Assembly: GCA_030681645.1 (NCBI GenBank) | Contig: JAUXRX010000051.1 | Span: 1 to 54,290, forward strand | Origin: Archangium sp. | GTDB lineage: Bacteria; Myxococcota; Myxococcia; Myxococcales; Myxococcaceae | Reading direction: 5' to 3' | Length of the DNA stretch: 54,290 nt | In this document: positions 15,317-24,096 of the stretch, piece by piece | How positions within the stretch are numbered: the first letter of the stretch is position 1 | Layout of the letters: each line of letters begins with the position of its first letter | The notes under the pieces: generated by a model | What the model was told of the DNA's origin: nothing | The model's database searches: none | What the model saw: only the letters and a program-made list of their open reading frames with translations | Program-made: the position numbers and the translations under genes

Positions 15317-18300
15317 CCACCTTCGCCGGCCGCTACACGCTGCTGCAGAAGCTCGCCTCGGGGGGCATGGCCGAGGTCTTCCTCGCCCGCCAGGCCGGCA
15401 TCGACGGCTTCGAGAAGCTGGTGGTGATGAAGCGCATCCTGCCGCACCAGTCCGACAACCCGGACTTCGTGCGCATGTTCCTCGACGAGGCGCGCATCGC
15501 GGCCGACCTGAGCCACCCCAACGTGGTGAACATCTTCGACGCGGGCCAGGCCGACGGCCTGTACTTCATCACCATGGAATACCTGCGCGGCCGCGACGTC
15601 TCGGCCGTGTTCCACGAGCTGGGCAAGCGCGACGAGCTGCTCCCGCTGCCGGTGGCGCTGCACGTGCTCATCGACGCCGCGCGCGGGCTGCACGCCGCGC
15701 ACACCAAGACCGATCTCGAAGGGCACGCGCTGCACATCGTGCACCGCGACATCTCGCCGCCGAACCTGTTCGTCACCTGGGACGGCATCACCAAGGTGCT
15801 CGACTTCGGCATCGCGCACGCGGCGACGCGCAGCACCAAGACCGAGGTGGGGGTGGTGAAGGGCAAGCTCGCCTACCTCTCGCCCGAGCAGCTCGAGGCC
15901 GAGGAGCTCGACGGGAGGTCCGATCAGTTCGCGCTGGGCATCGTGGCCTGGGAGCTGCTCACCGGGAAGCGGCTGTTCTTGAAGCCCTCCGACGCCGAGG
16001 CGCTGCGGGCGATCCTCGAGCACCGCATTCCCGCGCCCCGCACCATCGTGCCCACGCTGCCGCAGGGCGTGGAAGACGTGGTGATGCGCATGCTGGAAGG
16101 CGAACGTTCGGCGCGCTTCCCCGACTGCGCGTCGGCGGCCGACGCCTTCGAGGCCTGGCTCGACGAGACGAAGAGCGCGCACTCGGCGAACCGGGTGGCG
16201 GTGGCGCTCAAGGGGCTCTTCCCCGACCCCAGCGCCACCACCCAGGGGCCGTCGCTCATTCCCACCAAGGAGACGATCGCGGTCAAGCGGCCCGACCCCA
16301 CCACCCGGCCCAACCGCAAGCGCGCCCCCCTGCCGCAGGAAGACGCCTTCCTCTCGGCGGTCTCGGAGTTCCTGCAGGAACGGCCCGGCCGCACCAACCT
16401 GCTGCCCCCCGCCGGCCCCTTCGTGGGCCGCGAGGCAGACCTGCTCGCGCTCGACACCGCGTTCGAAGAGGGCGCGCGGCTGGTGACGGTGGTGGGCTTC
16501 GGGGGCGTGGGCAAGACCCGGTTGGTGCGCGAGCTCGCGTGGCGGCAGCGGGAGCGCTGGGCGAAGACCGGGGGCACCTGGTTCGTCGACCTCGCCGAGG
16601 CGCGCTCGGCCGAAGACGTCTGCAAGGCGGTGGCGCGCGCGCTCACCATCGACATTCCGCTCGACGCGAGCAACGACTCCATCACCCAGACCGGGCGCAC
16701 CCTGCGCAGCCTCGGGCCGTCGCTGGTGGTGCTCGACAACTTCGAGCAGGTGGTCTCGTCCGCGCAGCGCACCGTGGGGGCCTGGCTCGAGTTCGCCCCC
16801 GATACCCGCTTCCTCGTCACCAGCCGCGAGTCGCTGCGCGTCGAGGGCGAAGCGCTGCACCCGCTCACCGCGCTGCCCACCACCGGCGGCGCCGCGTCGG
16901 AGGCGGTGCAGCTCTTCATCGCGCGCGCGCAGCTGGTGGGCGCCAAGCCCACCGGCAAGGACCTGGGCATCCTGGCGCAGATCTGCGAGCGCCTCGAAGG
17001 CCACGCGCTGGCCATCGAGCTGGCGGCCGCGCAGCTGCAGCACGACACCCCGCAGGCGCTGCTCGATCGGCTCGCGGCGCGCTTCGAGGTGCTGGGGGGC
17101 TCGAAGCCCGGGCAGGGCCGGCACCAGACGCTGTGGAACACCATCGACTGGTCGTGGCAGCTGCTCAGCCCGGTGGAACAGTCGGCGCTGGCCCAGCTCT
17201 CGGTGTTCCGCGGGGGCTTCACGCCCGAGAGCGCGATCGAGGTGCTCGACCTCACCGCCTTCCCGGTCGCGCCGCTGCGGCTCGAGGTGGTGGCCGCGCT
17301 GCACCGCAAGTCGTTGCTCACGCACTCCGTGGCGCCCGAGCTCCCCGACGAGCTGCGGCTGGGCATGCTGGAGAGCGTGCACGAGTTCGCCGGCCAGAAG
17401 CTCGAGGCGCTGGGCGCGGTGGGGACGACGCGGTCCCGCCACGCGGCGCACGTGCTCGAGCTGGGGCAGCGCTGCCTCGAGAAGCTGGGCACCGAGCGCA
17501 CCGAAGAAGCGATGAACGCGCTCTTCGTCGAGCGGCAGAACCTCACCGAGGTCTTCGAGCGGGCGCTCTCGACCCTGCCCCCCACGAAGGAGAGCGCGCA
17601 CGCGGCGCTGCGGGCCCTCAACGTGCTCGAGCCGGTGATCGTCCGCACCGGGCCGTACGCGTCGCACCTGGCGCTGCTCGACGACGCCATCCGGGTGGGG
17701 CGCTCGGTGGGCATCGACGCCGAGACCCTGGCCATCGGCCTGCAGCAGCGGGGCAACGCCTGGCGCGTGCGGGGCCGGCTCACGCAGGCGGTGGAAGAGC
17801 TCACCCAGTCGCTCGTGCTCGCCCGCACCACGCCCAACGGTTCGCTGCTGGCGCGGGTGCTGACGGACCTGGCGGTGGCGCGCTTCGTCTCGGGCGCGAT
17901 CGACGCGGCGCTCGAGGGCCTCGAGGAAGCGCTCTCGGTGGCGCGGACGGCCGACGACAAGGCGACGATGATCGAGACGCTGGCCTACATGGGCATCGTG
18001 CGGGTGGCGCGGCACGAGCCGACCGAGGCGATCATGCACTGCGACGAGGCGCTGCCCCTGGCGCGCGAGCGGGGCGATCGGCTCAACGAGGCGCGCATCC
18101 TCGGCACCATGGGCAGCATCTTCCAGGACCAGGGGCGGCTCGAGCTGGCGCACGCCTTCTTGAAGGACGCGGTGCAGCGCTGCCGCGCCATTCGCGAGGT
18201 GCGGCTGCAGGGGTACTTCCTGGGCAAGCTCTCGCACCTGCAGGTCGAGCGCGGCGAGCTGAGCAAGGCGCACACGACGCTCGAGGAGTCGCTGGGGTTG

Positions 18301-18633
18301 TTGTCCGACGTGGGCGACGTGCGGCACGAGGGGCTCTTCCTCACCTACCTCGCGTCGCTCGAGGCGATCAACCGCAAGCCCGACGCGGCGCGCACCGCGC
18401 TGGGCTCGGCGAAGGTGCGGCTCGAGAGCGTGAAGGACCCGCTGCTGCTCACCGCGCACGCGCTGCGGAGCATGTTCGTCGAGCTGAAGGCCGCCAACGC
18501 CAGCCGCACCGAGGCACAGGCGCTGCTCGACGACGTGAAAGCCCCGCGGGGAAATCGGCGCGCCCGGGTGGACCAGAGTGAAGAGGTGCGCCTGGCGGCG
18601 CGCATGCTCGAGCGCACCCTGCGCGCCCCCTGA
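15313..18633 (+). CDS. Ser/Thr protein kinase fused to STAND NTPase and TPR repeats
   Basis: 1106 aa in three parts. Residues 1-290 are a eukaryotic-like kinase with Gly loop LASGGMAEVFLA, Lys in VVMKRIL, catalytic loop HRDISPPNLF (about 144) and LDFGIAHA. After a linker, residues 375-700 are a STAND/NB-ARC-like NTPase with Walker A GFGGVGKTRL (395-404), Walker B LVVLDNFEQV and sensor FLVTSRESLRV. Residues about 780-1090 are helical TPR-type repeats. No membrane segment is obvious, so it is probably cytoplasmic. The likely role is ligand- or partner-gated signalling. The alternative name is a kinase-coupled transcription-regulator-like ATPase. Confidence 0.9.
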   Translation: MTTFAGRYTLLQKLASGGMAEVFLARQAGIDGFEKLVVMKRILPHQSDNPDFVRMFLDEARIAADLSHPNVVNIFDAGQADGLYFITMEYLRGRDVSAVFHELGKRDELLPLPVALHVLIDAARGLHAAHTKTDLEGHALHIVHRDISPPNLFVTWDGITKVLDFGIAHAATRSTKTEVGVVKGKLAYLSPEQLEAEELDGRSDQFALGIVAWELLTGKRLFLKPSDAEALRAILEHRIPAPRTIVPTLPQGVEDVVMRMLEGERSARFPDCASAADAFEAWLDETKSAHSANRVAVALKGLFPDPSATTQGPSLIPTKETIAVKRPDPTTRPNRKRAPLPQEDAFLSAVSEFLQERPGRTNLLPPAGPFVGREADLLALDTAFEEGARLVTVVGFGGVGKTRLVRELAWRQRERWAKTGGTWFVDLAEARSAEDVCKAVARALTIDIPLDASNDSITQTGRTLRSLGPSLVVLDNFEQVVSSAQRTVGAWLEFAPDTRFLVTSRESLRVEGEALHPLTALPTTGGAASEAVQLFIARAQLVGAKPTGKDLGILAQICERLEGHALAIELAAAQLQHDTPQALLDRLAARFEVLGGSKPGQGRHQTLWNTIDWSWQLLSPVEQSALAQLSVFRGGFTPESAIEVLDLTAFPVAPLRLEVVAALHRKSLLTHSVAPELPDELRLGMLESVHEFAGQKLEALGAVGTTRSRHAAHVLELGQRCLEKLGTERTEEAMNALFVERQNLTEVFERALSTLPPTKESAHAALRALNVLEPVIVRTGPYASHLALLDDAIRVGRSVGIDAETLAIGLQQRGNAWRVRGRLTQAVEELTQSLVLARTTPNGSLLARVLTDLAVARFVSGAIDAALEGLEEALSVARTADDKATMIETLAYMGIVRVARHEPTEAIMHCDEALPLARERGDRLNEARILGTMGSIFQDQGRLELAHAFLKDAVQRCRAIREVRLQGYFLGKLSHLQVERGELSKAHTTLEESLGLLSDVGDVRHEGLFLTYLASLEAINRKPDAARTALGSAKVRLESVKDPLLLTAHALRSMFVELKAANASRTEAQALLDDVKAPRGNRRARVDQSEEVRLAARMLERTLRAP

Positions 18634-18687
18634 TTTCCGGGGAGCCGAAACCCCAGGGGTGGGCAGGCGATTGGCTCCTGGCCTGTT

Positions 18688-19377
18688 ATGTCCCCGCGCA
18701 TGGAAACCTGGACGCGCCTGCGCAGGCTCGCATCGATCATCCCTCGAGGCGCGAGTTCGCCGATCGATCGGCTGCGGTGGGCCCTGGCCCAGGCCGAGTC
18801 CCACGGCTGGGAGCGCTACTTCGGCGTCGACACCCGGCGCGCCGCGGCCCACGGGCAGACCGCGGTGCCGGCCGAGAGCATCGCCTACGAGCCGCTGCCC
18901 TGGTTCCTCGTGCGCCACGCCGTCGGCGCGCTCGAGCTCTCGCACGACGACGTCTTCCTCGACTACGGGGCCGGCCTGGGCCGGGCGCTCCTGATGGCCG
19001 CAAGGACGAAGCTCAAGCGCGTCGTCGGGGTCGAGCTGCTCAAGCCCCTGGCGGACTCCGCGACGAAGAACGTGCTGACGGCCCGGCATCGCTTGCGCAC
19101 CCCGGTGGAGGTGGTCGTCGCCGACGCGGCCGCCTGGGACGTGCCCGACGACGTCACCGTCGCCTACCTCTTCAACCCCTTCGTGGGCACGGTGATGGCG
19201 GCGGCGCAGGCGAAGATTCGCGCCTCACTGACGCGACGGCCCCGGTCGCTGCGCGTGCTCTACGCACACGCCGACGATCAACCGGATCTCTTCGCGGCCT
19301 GCGATTGGCTGCGGCCGCGGCGGCAGCTGGGCGGCGGGATCTACAAGGGCCTCACCCTGAGGGTCTACGGGAACTGA
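18688..19377 (+). CDS. Class I SAM-dependent methyltransferase
   Basis: 229 aa. Motif I is VFLDYGAGLGRALLMA, motif II RVVGVELLKPLADSA, and the acidic adenine-contact segment VVVADAAAWDVPDDVTVAYLFNPF. The substrate is unknown. The N-terminal 60 residues are basic (WTRLRRLASIIPRG) and have no signal peptide. It is 54 bp downstream of the kinase gene and may be in its operon. Confidence 0.82.
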   Translation: MSPRMETWTRLRRLASIIPRGASSPIDRLRWALAQAESHGWERYFGVDTRRAAAHGQTAVPAESIAYEPLPWFLVRHAVGALELSHDDVFLDYGAGLGRALLMAARTKLKRVVGVELLKPLADSATKNVLTARHRLRTPVEVVVADAAAWDVPDDVTVAYLFNPFVGTVMAAAQAKIRASLTRRPRSLRVLYAHADDQPDLFAACDWLRPRRQLGGGIYKGLTLRVYGN

Positions 19378-19378
19378 G

Positions 19379-19428
19379 CCCTCGACTTCGCTCGGGCCGA
19401 ACGGATTCGAGCGGTTCCGTTCACGCCG
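19379..19428. repeat. REP-like element, partial copy
   Basis: CCCTCGACTTCGCTCGGG (19379-19396) and the following bases through GAACGG at 19404 match one arm of the large hairpin at 48231-48311 with a few changes. A shortened opposite arm (GAGCGGTTCCGTTCA) follows. It lies between two convergent genes. Confidence 0.65.
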
Positions 19429-19437
19429 ACCAACGGC

Positions 19438-21405
19438 TCAGGGACAGGTGGTGAAGAGCCGCACGTACGTGTTCGTCTGCGCGCCCTCGACCTTCTGGTA
19501 CGCGAGCAGGTTGCGGCCCTGCCCATCGGACGCGAGGCGCGGCTGGCTCTCGACGATCGAGTCGGGGTTGCTCACGTCGAAGGTGGGGGTGTCGAGCTGG
19601 TCGCCCGTGGGGGTGACGCGGATCACCCGAAGCGTGGTCGCCGAGGGCGCCTGGACGATCAAGAAGTTCACCCCGTCGCTGCCCAGCTCGATGGTCTGGC
19701 CCGGGGTGTAGGCCGCGCCACCGAGCGGGTACTGGGTGGGCGGCGCGGTGGGCTGCAGGGCCACGTCGTAGGGCCGGTAGAGCGCGGCCACGCCGCCCCA
19801 GGTGTAGGCCAGCATGAAGGTGTTCCCGTTGGTCGCCAGCCGGGAGGCCTGCGTGCAGCACTGGGTCCCGCGGATGACGTCGGCCGCGGTGTAGGGCGCG
19901 AGCACCGAGTAGCCCGTGTCTCCGGTGGTGCGCCCGTAGAAGGCGCCGCCGGCCTCGGCGTTGCCTGAGCCGATGGAGCTCTCCTGCGTCGCCAGGGAGT
20001 AGCCGTTGGGTGAGCCGGTGAGCACCGGGAAGCGCGGCAGCATCGGCGTGGTGATCTCCCCCGCGGCGCCCGGCAGCTGCCGCCACTTCGCCCAGGGGTA
20101 CTGGCTGGCCGCCGCGATCACCATGAACGAGCCCGCGCTCGAGCCCGCCACGCTGGCGGCCGCGAAGTGAGGCACCGGGTGAGCCGCGGTGCTGGCCTCG
20201 GCGATGAGCGGCTGCGAGGCGCTGTTCGCGCCGCCGTCGTACGAGAGGTACGAGCCGGCGATGAAGTTGAAGGGCTGCGCGCCCCCGGCTGGCTCCTCGG
20301 TGACCTGGAGGAACCGATCGCCCGAATACGCGATGTCCTTGACGCGCGGGTTCAGGCGGAAGCCCACCGGGTCGATGATCGCGCCCGCGCGCGACACGCG
20401 CCGCACCACCGCGCCGCCGTCGAGGGTCACCATCGCCACCGCGAAGTTCTGCCCGTCCCACATCGCCTTGAGCGGGGTGGCGCTGCCGTTGAGGAGGACC
20501 TCGGCGCTCAGCGGCGGCGAGACCCTCCACGCGGTGGAGTCGTGACGGCGCTGCGAGGCGCACGTACCCGCGTTGCAGGTGAGCAGGTCGCAGGCCGTCG
20601 CGCCGGGGTTGAGCGCGATGCAGTCGGTGGCGGTGATGCACTCGATGCACGACCCATTCTGACAGACACCCGTGCCCCCGCCGCCGCGCAGGCACGCGGT
20701 GGTGTCGGGCAGATCGAAGCTGGTGCACACGGGGACGCCCCCGTCACGCACGCAGGCGTTGAGGCCGCGGCAGTCGTTGGGGTCGTCCACGCAGCTGCAG
20801 GGGCCCGCGTCGGGCTGGCCCCCATCGACCCCCGCGTCCCGGCCCGCGTCCTGCCCGCCATCGACGCCCGCGTCGCAGACCTCGGCGGTGAGCGGATCGC
20901 AGTCGTCGTCGCGGCCGCCGTTGCAGAGCTCGAGCGCCCCCGGGTGCACCGCGGCGAGGGTGTCGTCGCAGTCGGTGCCGGTGGGGCAGTTCGCCAGCGC
21001 GCCGTCGCTGTCGGCGTCGTTGCACGGCGAGACGCCCTCGCCCCGCAGGGGCACCCGCAGCAGGGGCGCCTCGCCCGAAACGGCGAGGATCCACTCTTCC
21101 GACATCAAGGCGACCCGGTTGGGCCGGAAGCGCACGGACACCTGCGTCGACGCGCCGGCGGCGATGGTGACGACGGCCGGCACCGTGAAGAGCGAGCCCG
21201 CGCCCACGCTCGAGCTGACGGTCACCGCGGCCGTGCCGATGTTGTTCACCGACACCGTCTTGGTGGCGGTCTCGTCGACGGCCACCTGGCCGAACTGCAC
21301 CGGGTTGGGCGTGGCGGTCAGCTCGGGCTTCGCCGGGGGGAGCGGGGGCGGGTCACACGCCAGGCTCGTGAACATGAGTGCAGCGATGAATGAGCGCTTC
21401 CGCAT
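19438..21405 (-). CDS. Lipoprotein with Ig-like domain and MopE-type Cys/Asp motif
   Basis: 655 aa. The signal peptide MRKRSFIAALMFTSLAC ends in a lipobox. Residues 25-130 look like an ASH/choice-of-anchor Ig-like domain (VQFGQVAVDETATKTVSVNNIG). A myxobacterial MopE-type metal-binding motif follows (NCPTGTDCDDTLAAVHPGALE, NGGRDDDCD), then a DAG-rich linker and a Cys-rich segment. The C-terminal 350 residues are beta-rich with repeated blades (WDGQNFAVAMVTLDGG, LAYTWGGVAALYRPYD). It is probably outer-membrane or surface anchored; function is unknown. Confidence 0.85.
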   Translation of the reverse strand: MRKRSFIAALMFTSLACDPPPLPPAKPELTATPNPVQFGQVAVDETATKTVSVNNIGTAAVTVSSSVGAGSLFTVPAVVTIAAGASTQVSVRFRPNRVALMSEEWILAVSGEAPLLRVPLRGEGVSPCNDADSDGALANCPTGTDCDDTLAAVHPGALELCNGGRDDDCDPLTAEVCDAGVDGGQDAGRDAGVDGGQPDAGPCSCVDDPNDCRGLNACVRDGGVPVCTSFDLPDTTACLRGGGGTGVCQNGSCIECITATDCIALNPGATACDLLTCNAGTCASQRRHDSTAWRVSPPLSAEVLLNGSATPLKAMWDGQNFAVAMVTLDGGAVVRRVSRAGAIIDPVGFRLNPRVKDIAYSGDRFLQVTEEPAGGAQPFNFIAGSYLSYDGGANSASQPLIAEASTAAHPVPHFAAASVAGSSAGSFMVIAAASQYPWAKWRQLPGAAGEITTPMLPRFPVLTGSPNGYSLATQESSIGSGNAEAGGAFYGRTTGDTGYSVLAPYTAADVIRGTQCCTQASRLATNGNTFMLAYTWGGVAALYRPYDVALQPTAPPTQYPLGGAAYTPGQTIELGSDGVNFLIVQAPSATTLRVIRVTPTGDQLDTPTFDVSNPDSIVESQPRLASDGQGRNLLAYQKVEGAQTNTYVRLFTTCP

Positions 21406-21420
21406 GACGCCTCCGGGAAC

Positions 21421-23466
21421 TCAGCAGACCACACGCCGCCGTCGACCGCGCACGATCGTCGCCAGCGCCAGCACGATCGCCGTGAAGCCCTCGACCTCAC
21501 CGCAGCTGCAGCCCTGCTTCGGCGCGGAAACGCAGGCCCCCAGCTCGCACTTCTTGTTTTCGCCGCAGGCCTGGCACACGCCGCCGAACGTGCCGCACGC
21601 GTCGTCGGTGGGCTGCACGCACTGCCCGAGGCTGCAGCACCCGCCGCAGGTGCTGGGGCCGCAGAGCTCAGCCGCGCCTCCGCCGCCGGACCCGCCGCCT
21701 CCTCCGGTGGCCGTGCCTCCGCCGCTACCGCCGCCGCCTCCTCCTCCTCCTCCGCCCACCGGGCCTGCGTCCGGCACGGGAATGCACACCATCTGAGCTG
21801 CGAGATCGATGCACGCGAACCCCGGGGCGCACGAGCCCGGCACGCCCACCGAACACGTCTCGCGGCAGAACCCGCTCATGCACTTGAGCCCGGTGCGGCA
21901 GATGGCGAGCGGACCGCTCGGTGCGCAGCGCTCGTTGGGCCCGGCGATCTCGGCGGGAGTGCAGGCGCAGATGCCCGAAGCGCCCTGGGTCAGACAGGCC
22001 GGGCACGTGCCCGGGTTCGACGGGTTGCAGCTCGACCGGCACAGGCCTCCCACGCACGGCGTCCCGGCCGCGCACGGCGACGCGGTGCTGCAGGCCTGGC
22101 ACGAGCCGCCACCCGTCGAGGGGAAGCACAGCAGCTCGGCCCCGCCATCGAAGGGCAGGCACGCCGCCGGGCTGCCGCCGACCGGAGCACAGCTGGTGGC
22201 GGTGCAGCCCGTACACAGCGGGGAGGCGCCGTTGCAGCACTCGCGGCAGAAGGAAATGTTCGGATCGTTGCCGTCGACGATGCACGCGGTGCACGGCTGG
22301 CAGAAGCCCGAGACCTCGCAGCGATCTCCGAGCGCGCCGGTGGGCGTGCAGGTGCCGCCCTGGCAGGCGTAGCCCGGCGCGCAGTCGGCCGCCGCGGTCG
22401 CCACGGTGCACTGGTTGGTGCACGTCGTCGCCGGCTGGCAGAACGAGCCGCTGGGGCCGGCCACGCAGCTCGAGCCCAGCGCGCACTGGCCTGCCATGCC
22501 CACCGTGCACGACTGGCTGCAATAGTTGAGGCCTCCGGTGCCCGACACGCACACGCCCGAGGAACAGTCGGCGCCCCCCGTGCAGAAGCGGCACTGATCA
22601 GGCACGCCCAGCTGGGGCAGGCAGGCGAAGCCCGCGGTCGAAGCCTGACAGGAATAGCCCGTGGGGCAGGCCTCGGTGCCGGTGCAGTCGCGCGTGCACA
22701 ACAGCGAGCTCGAGCCCACCCCGCCCTCGCACACGTTGCCTCCCAGGCACATCGCCGCGGTGGTGCAGGGAGAACCCTGGCCACCGGCCGTGCCCGGGTA
22801 GATGCCGCAGATGTCCGACAGGTCGGGGGCGTAGAGGGTGCGCTTGAGCACGCCGGCGCCGATCGACGGGTTCATCACTGCGTTGCCGACGGTGGAGTGC
22901 GCGATGCCGATGAAGTGCCCGGCCTCGTGGGTCACCACGCTCTGCAGGTCGGTGTCGCCGCTGGCGCCGGTGGTGCCCCAGCGGCTGTTGTTGTTGAACT
23001 CGATGTCGGCGTCGAGGAGCAGGCCGCTGGAGAAGGTGGTGGTGTTGAGCCCCAGCGTGCCGCTGCCGTAGCGCCAGCTGCTGCCGCCCAGCCAGATGAC
23101 GTTGTTGTTCCCGTCGTTGCCGTTGACGGCCGCGGTGCCCGACGGCCCGGAGAAGTTGCCCTGGAAGGCGAAGTCGAGCGAGGTGCTGCAGGTGGTGACG
23201 TTCGGCGTGGTCCACGTCTCGAAGCCCGCGCGCATCGAGGTGAGCGCGACGCTGTAGGGCACGGCGGAAGGGCCGTTGATCACCGTGCCGCCGGTGTTGG
23301 CGACGCTGGCGGCGAAGCGCACCTCGGGCAGGCAGCGGCCCGCGACGCACTGCACGTTGCTGCTGCTGCAGGTGGTGGTGCAGGTGCTCAGCGACCAGCG
23401 CCGCCCGCTGGGGTTGCCGAACGCGGCGAGCGAGAGCAGGGGCCACAGCAGGACGAGGCGCTTCAT
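21421..23466 (-). CDS. Matrixin-like zinc metalloprotease with MYXO-CTERM tail
   Basis: 681 aa from ATG 23466 with a signal peptide (MKRLVLLWPLLSLAAFG). The zinc site VVTHEAGHFIGIAH is at about residues 180-190, matching HExxHxxGxxH of metzincins, with a Met further on (NAVMNPSIGAG). A long disulfide-rich stalk of Cys-rich repeats follows (residues about 240-560), then a poly-Gly linker. The C-terminus GCSCGEVEGF + hydrophobic helix + RGRRRR is a MYXO-CTERM signal, which is processed and surface-anchored in myxobacteria. Its start overlaps the stop of the upstream gene. It is likely an exported surface protease. Confidence 0.92.
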   Translation of the reverse strand: MKRLVLLWPLLSLAAFGNPSGRRWSLSTCTTTCSSSNVQCVAGRCLPEVRFAASVANTGGTVINGPSAVPYSVALTSMRAGFETWTTPNVTTCSTSLDFAFQGNFSGPSGTAAVNGNDGNNNVIWLGGSSWRYGSGTLGLNTTTFSSGLLLDADIEFNNNSRWGTTGASGDTDLQSVVTHEAGHFIGIAHSTVGNAVMNPSIGAGVLKRTLYAPDLSDICGIYPGTAGGQGSPCTTAAMCLGGNVCEGGVGSSSLLCTRDCTGTEACPTGYSCQASTAGFACLPQLGVPDQCRFCTGGADCSSGVCVSGTGGLNYCSQSCTVGMAGQCALGSSCVAGPSGSFCQPATTCTNQCTVATAAADCAPGYACQGGTCTPTGALGDRCEVSGFCQPCTACIVDGNDPNISFCRECCNGASPLCTGCTATSCAPVGGSPAACLPFDGGAELLCFPSTGGGSCQACSTASPCAAGTPCVGGLCRSSCNPSNPGTCPACLTQGASGICACTPAEIAGPNERCAPSGPLAICRTGLKCMSGFCRETCSVGVPGSCAPGFACIDLAAQMVCIPVPDAGPVGGGGGGGGGGSGGGTATGGGGGSGGGGAAELCGPSTCGGCCSLGQCVQPTDDACGTFGGVCQACGENKKCELGACVSAPKQGCSCGEVEGFTAIVLALATIVRGRRRRVVC

Positions 23467-24026
23467 CGCGCCCCCTTCTTCACCGCCGCGCGGATGCGGG
23501 CCAGGAACGCGTCGGCGGTGCCCAGCTGCTCGCGCTCGTCGACCGGCTGCACCACGCCCTTCTGGCCGGGCCGCGCGAAGACGAGGCCGGCGAGGTCCCT
23601 GCGGGCGAGCTTCGCGCCGGGACGTGCCTCGAAGGTCACCTTGCTCGAGCTCATCGCCACCGGCACCCACGAGCCCGGCTCGTCGGGCGCAGGCTCGAGG
23701 AAGAGCACCACCTCTTCACCCGGGGCGAAGGTGGCCACGCCGTCGACGTGCATGCCGAGGTCGCCGACGACGCCACCGGGCTGTTTCACCAGCACGGTGG
23801 GCTGGGCCTTCCCCTTGAGGGTGTCCTTCACCACCAGCTCGGTCCAGGTCCAGATCTTCGCGTGCTCGGCGTCCCACCCCGGCCCGGTGGCGTTCACCGT
23901 GGCGTGCACCACCAGCGGGGCCCTGGCGGTCATCTCTTCCATCGACATCGAGAGGACGACGGTGGCCAGCGCGCTGGCCGGGGCCAGGAGCGCGGAGAGG
24001 ATGAAAGCTGGACGAAGGCGGGACAT
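23463..24026 (-). CDS. Exported protein coupled to the MYXO-CTERM protease
   Basis: 187 aa from ATG 24026 (MSRLRPAFILSALLAPASALA), a Sec signal peptide cut near SALA. The mature domain reads SMEEMTARAPLVVHATVNATG...WTELVVKDTLKGK...LVKQPGGVVGDLGMHVDGVATFAPGEEVVLFLEP, a beta-rich module found next to matrixin-like proteases in myxobacteria. Its TGA overlaps the protease ATG by four bases, so the two are made together. A chaperone, inhibitor or co-factor role is inference. Confidence 0.8.
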   Translation of the reverse strand: MSRLRPAFILSALLAPASALATVVLSMSMEEMTARAPLVVHATVNATGPGWDAEHAKIWTWTELVVKDTLKGKAQPTVLVKQPGGVVGDLGMHVDGVATFAPGEEVVLFLEPAPDEPGSWVPVAMSSSKVTFEARPGAKLARRDLAGLVFARPGQKGVVQPVDEREQLGTADAFLARIRAAVKKGAR

Positions 24027-24096
24027 GGGGGCGAGAAGGTAGCTCGCCTGCTGACGGGTGCGCATCGGGAAGGGAGGTGGTATCGGCCTCCCCTCC

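Noticed and set aside
15214..19089. A 1291-codon open frame on the minus strand
   Set aside because: It is antisense to the kinase-NTPase-TPR gene and has the Arg/Gly/Val-rich composition typical of shadow frames in very GC-rich DNA. The plus-strand protein has clear domains.
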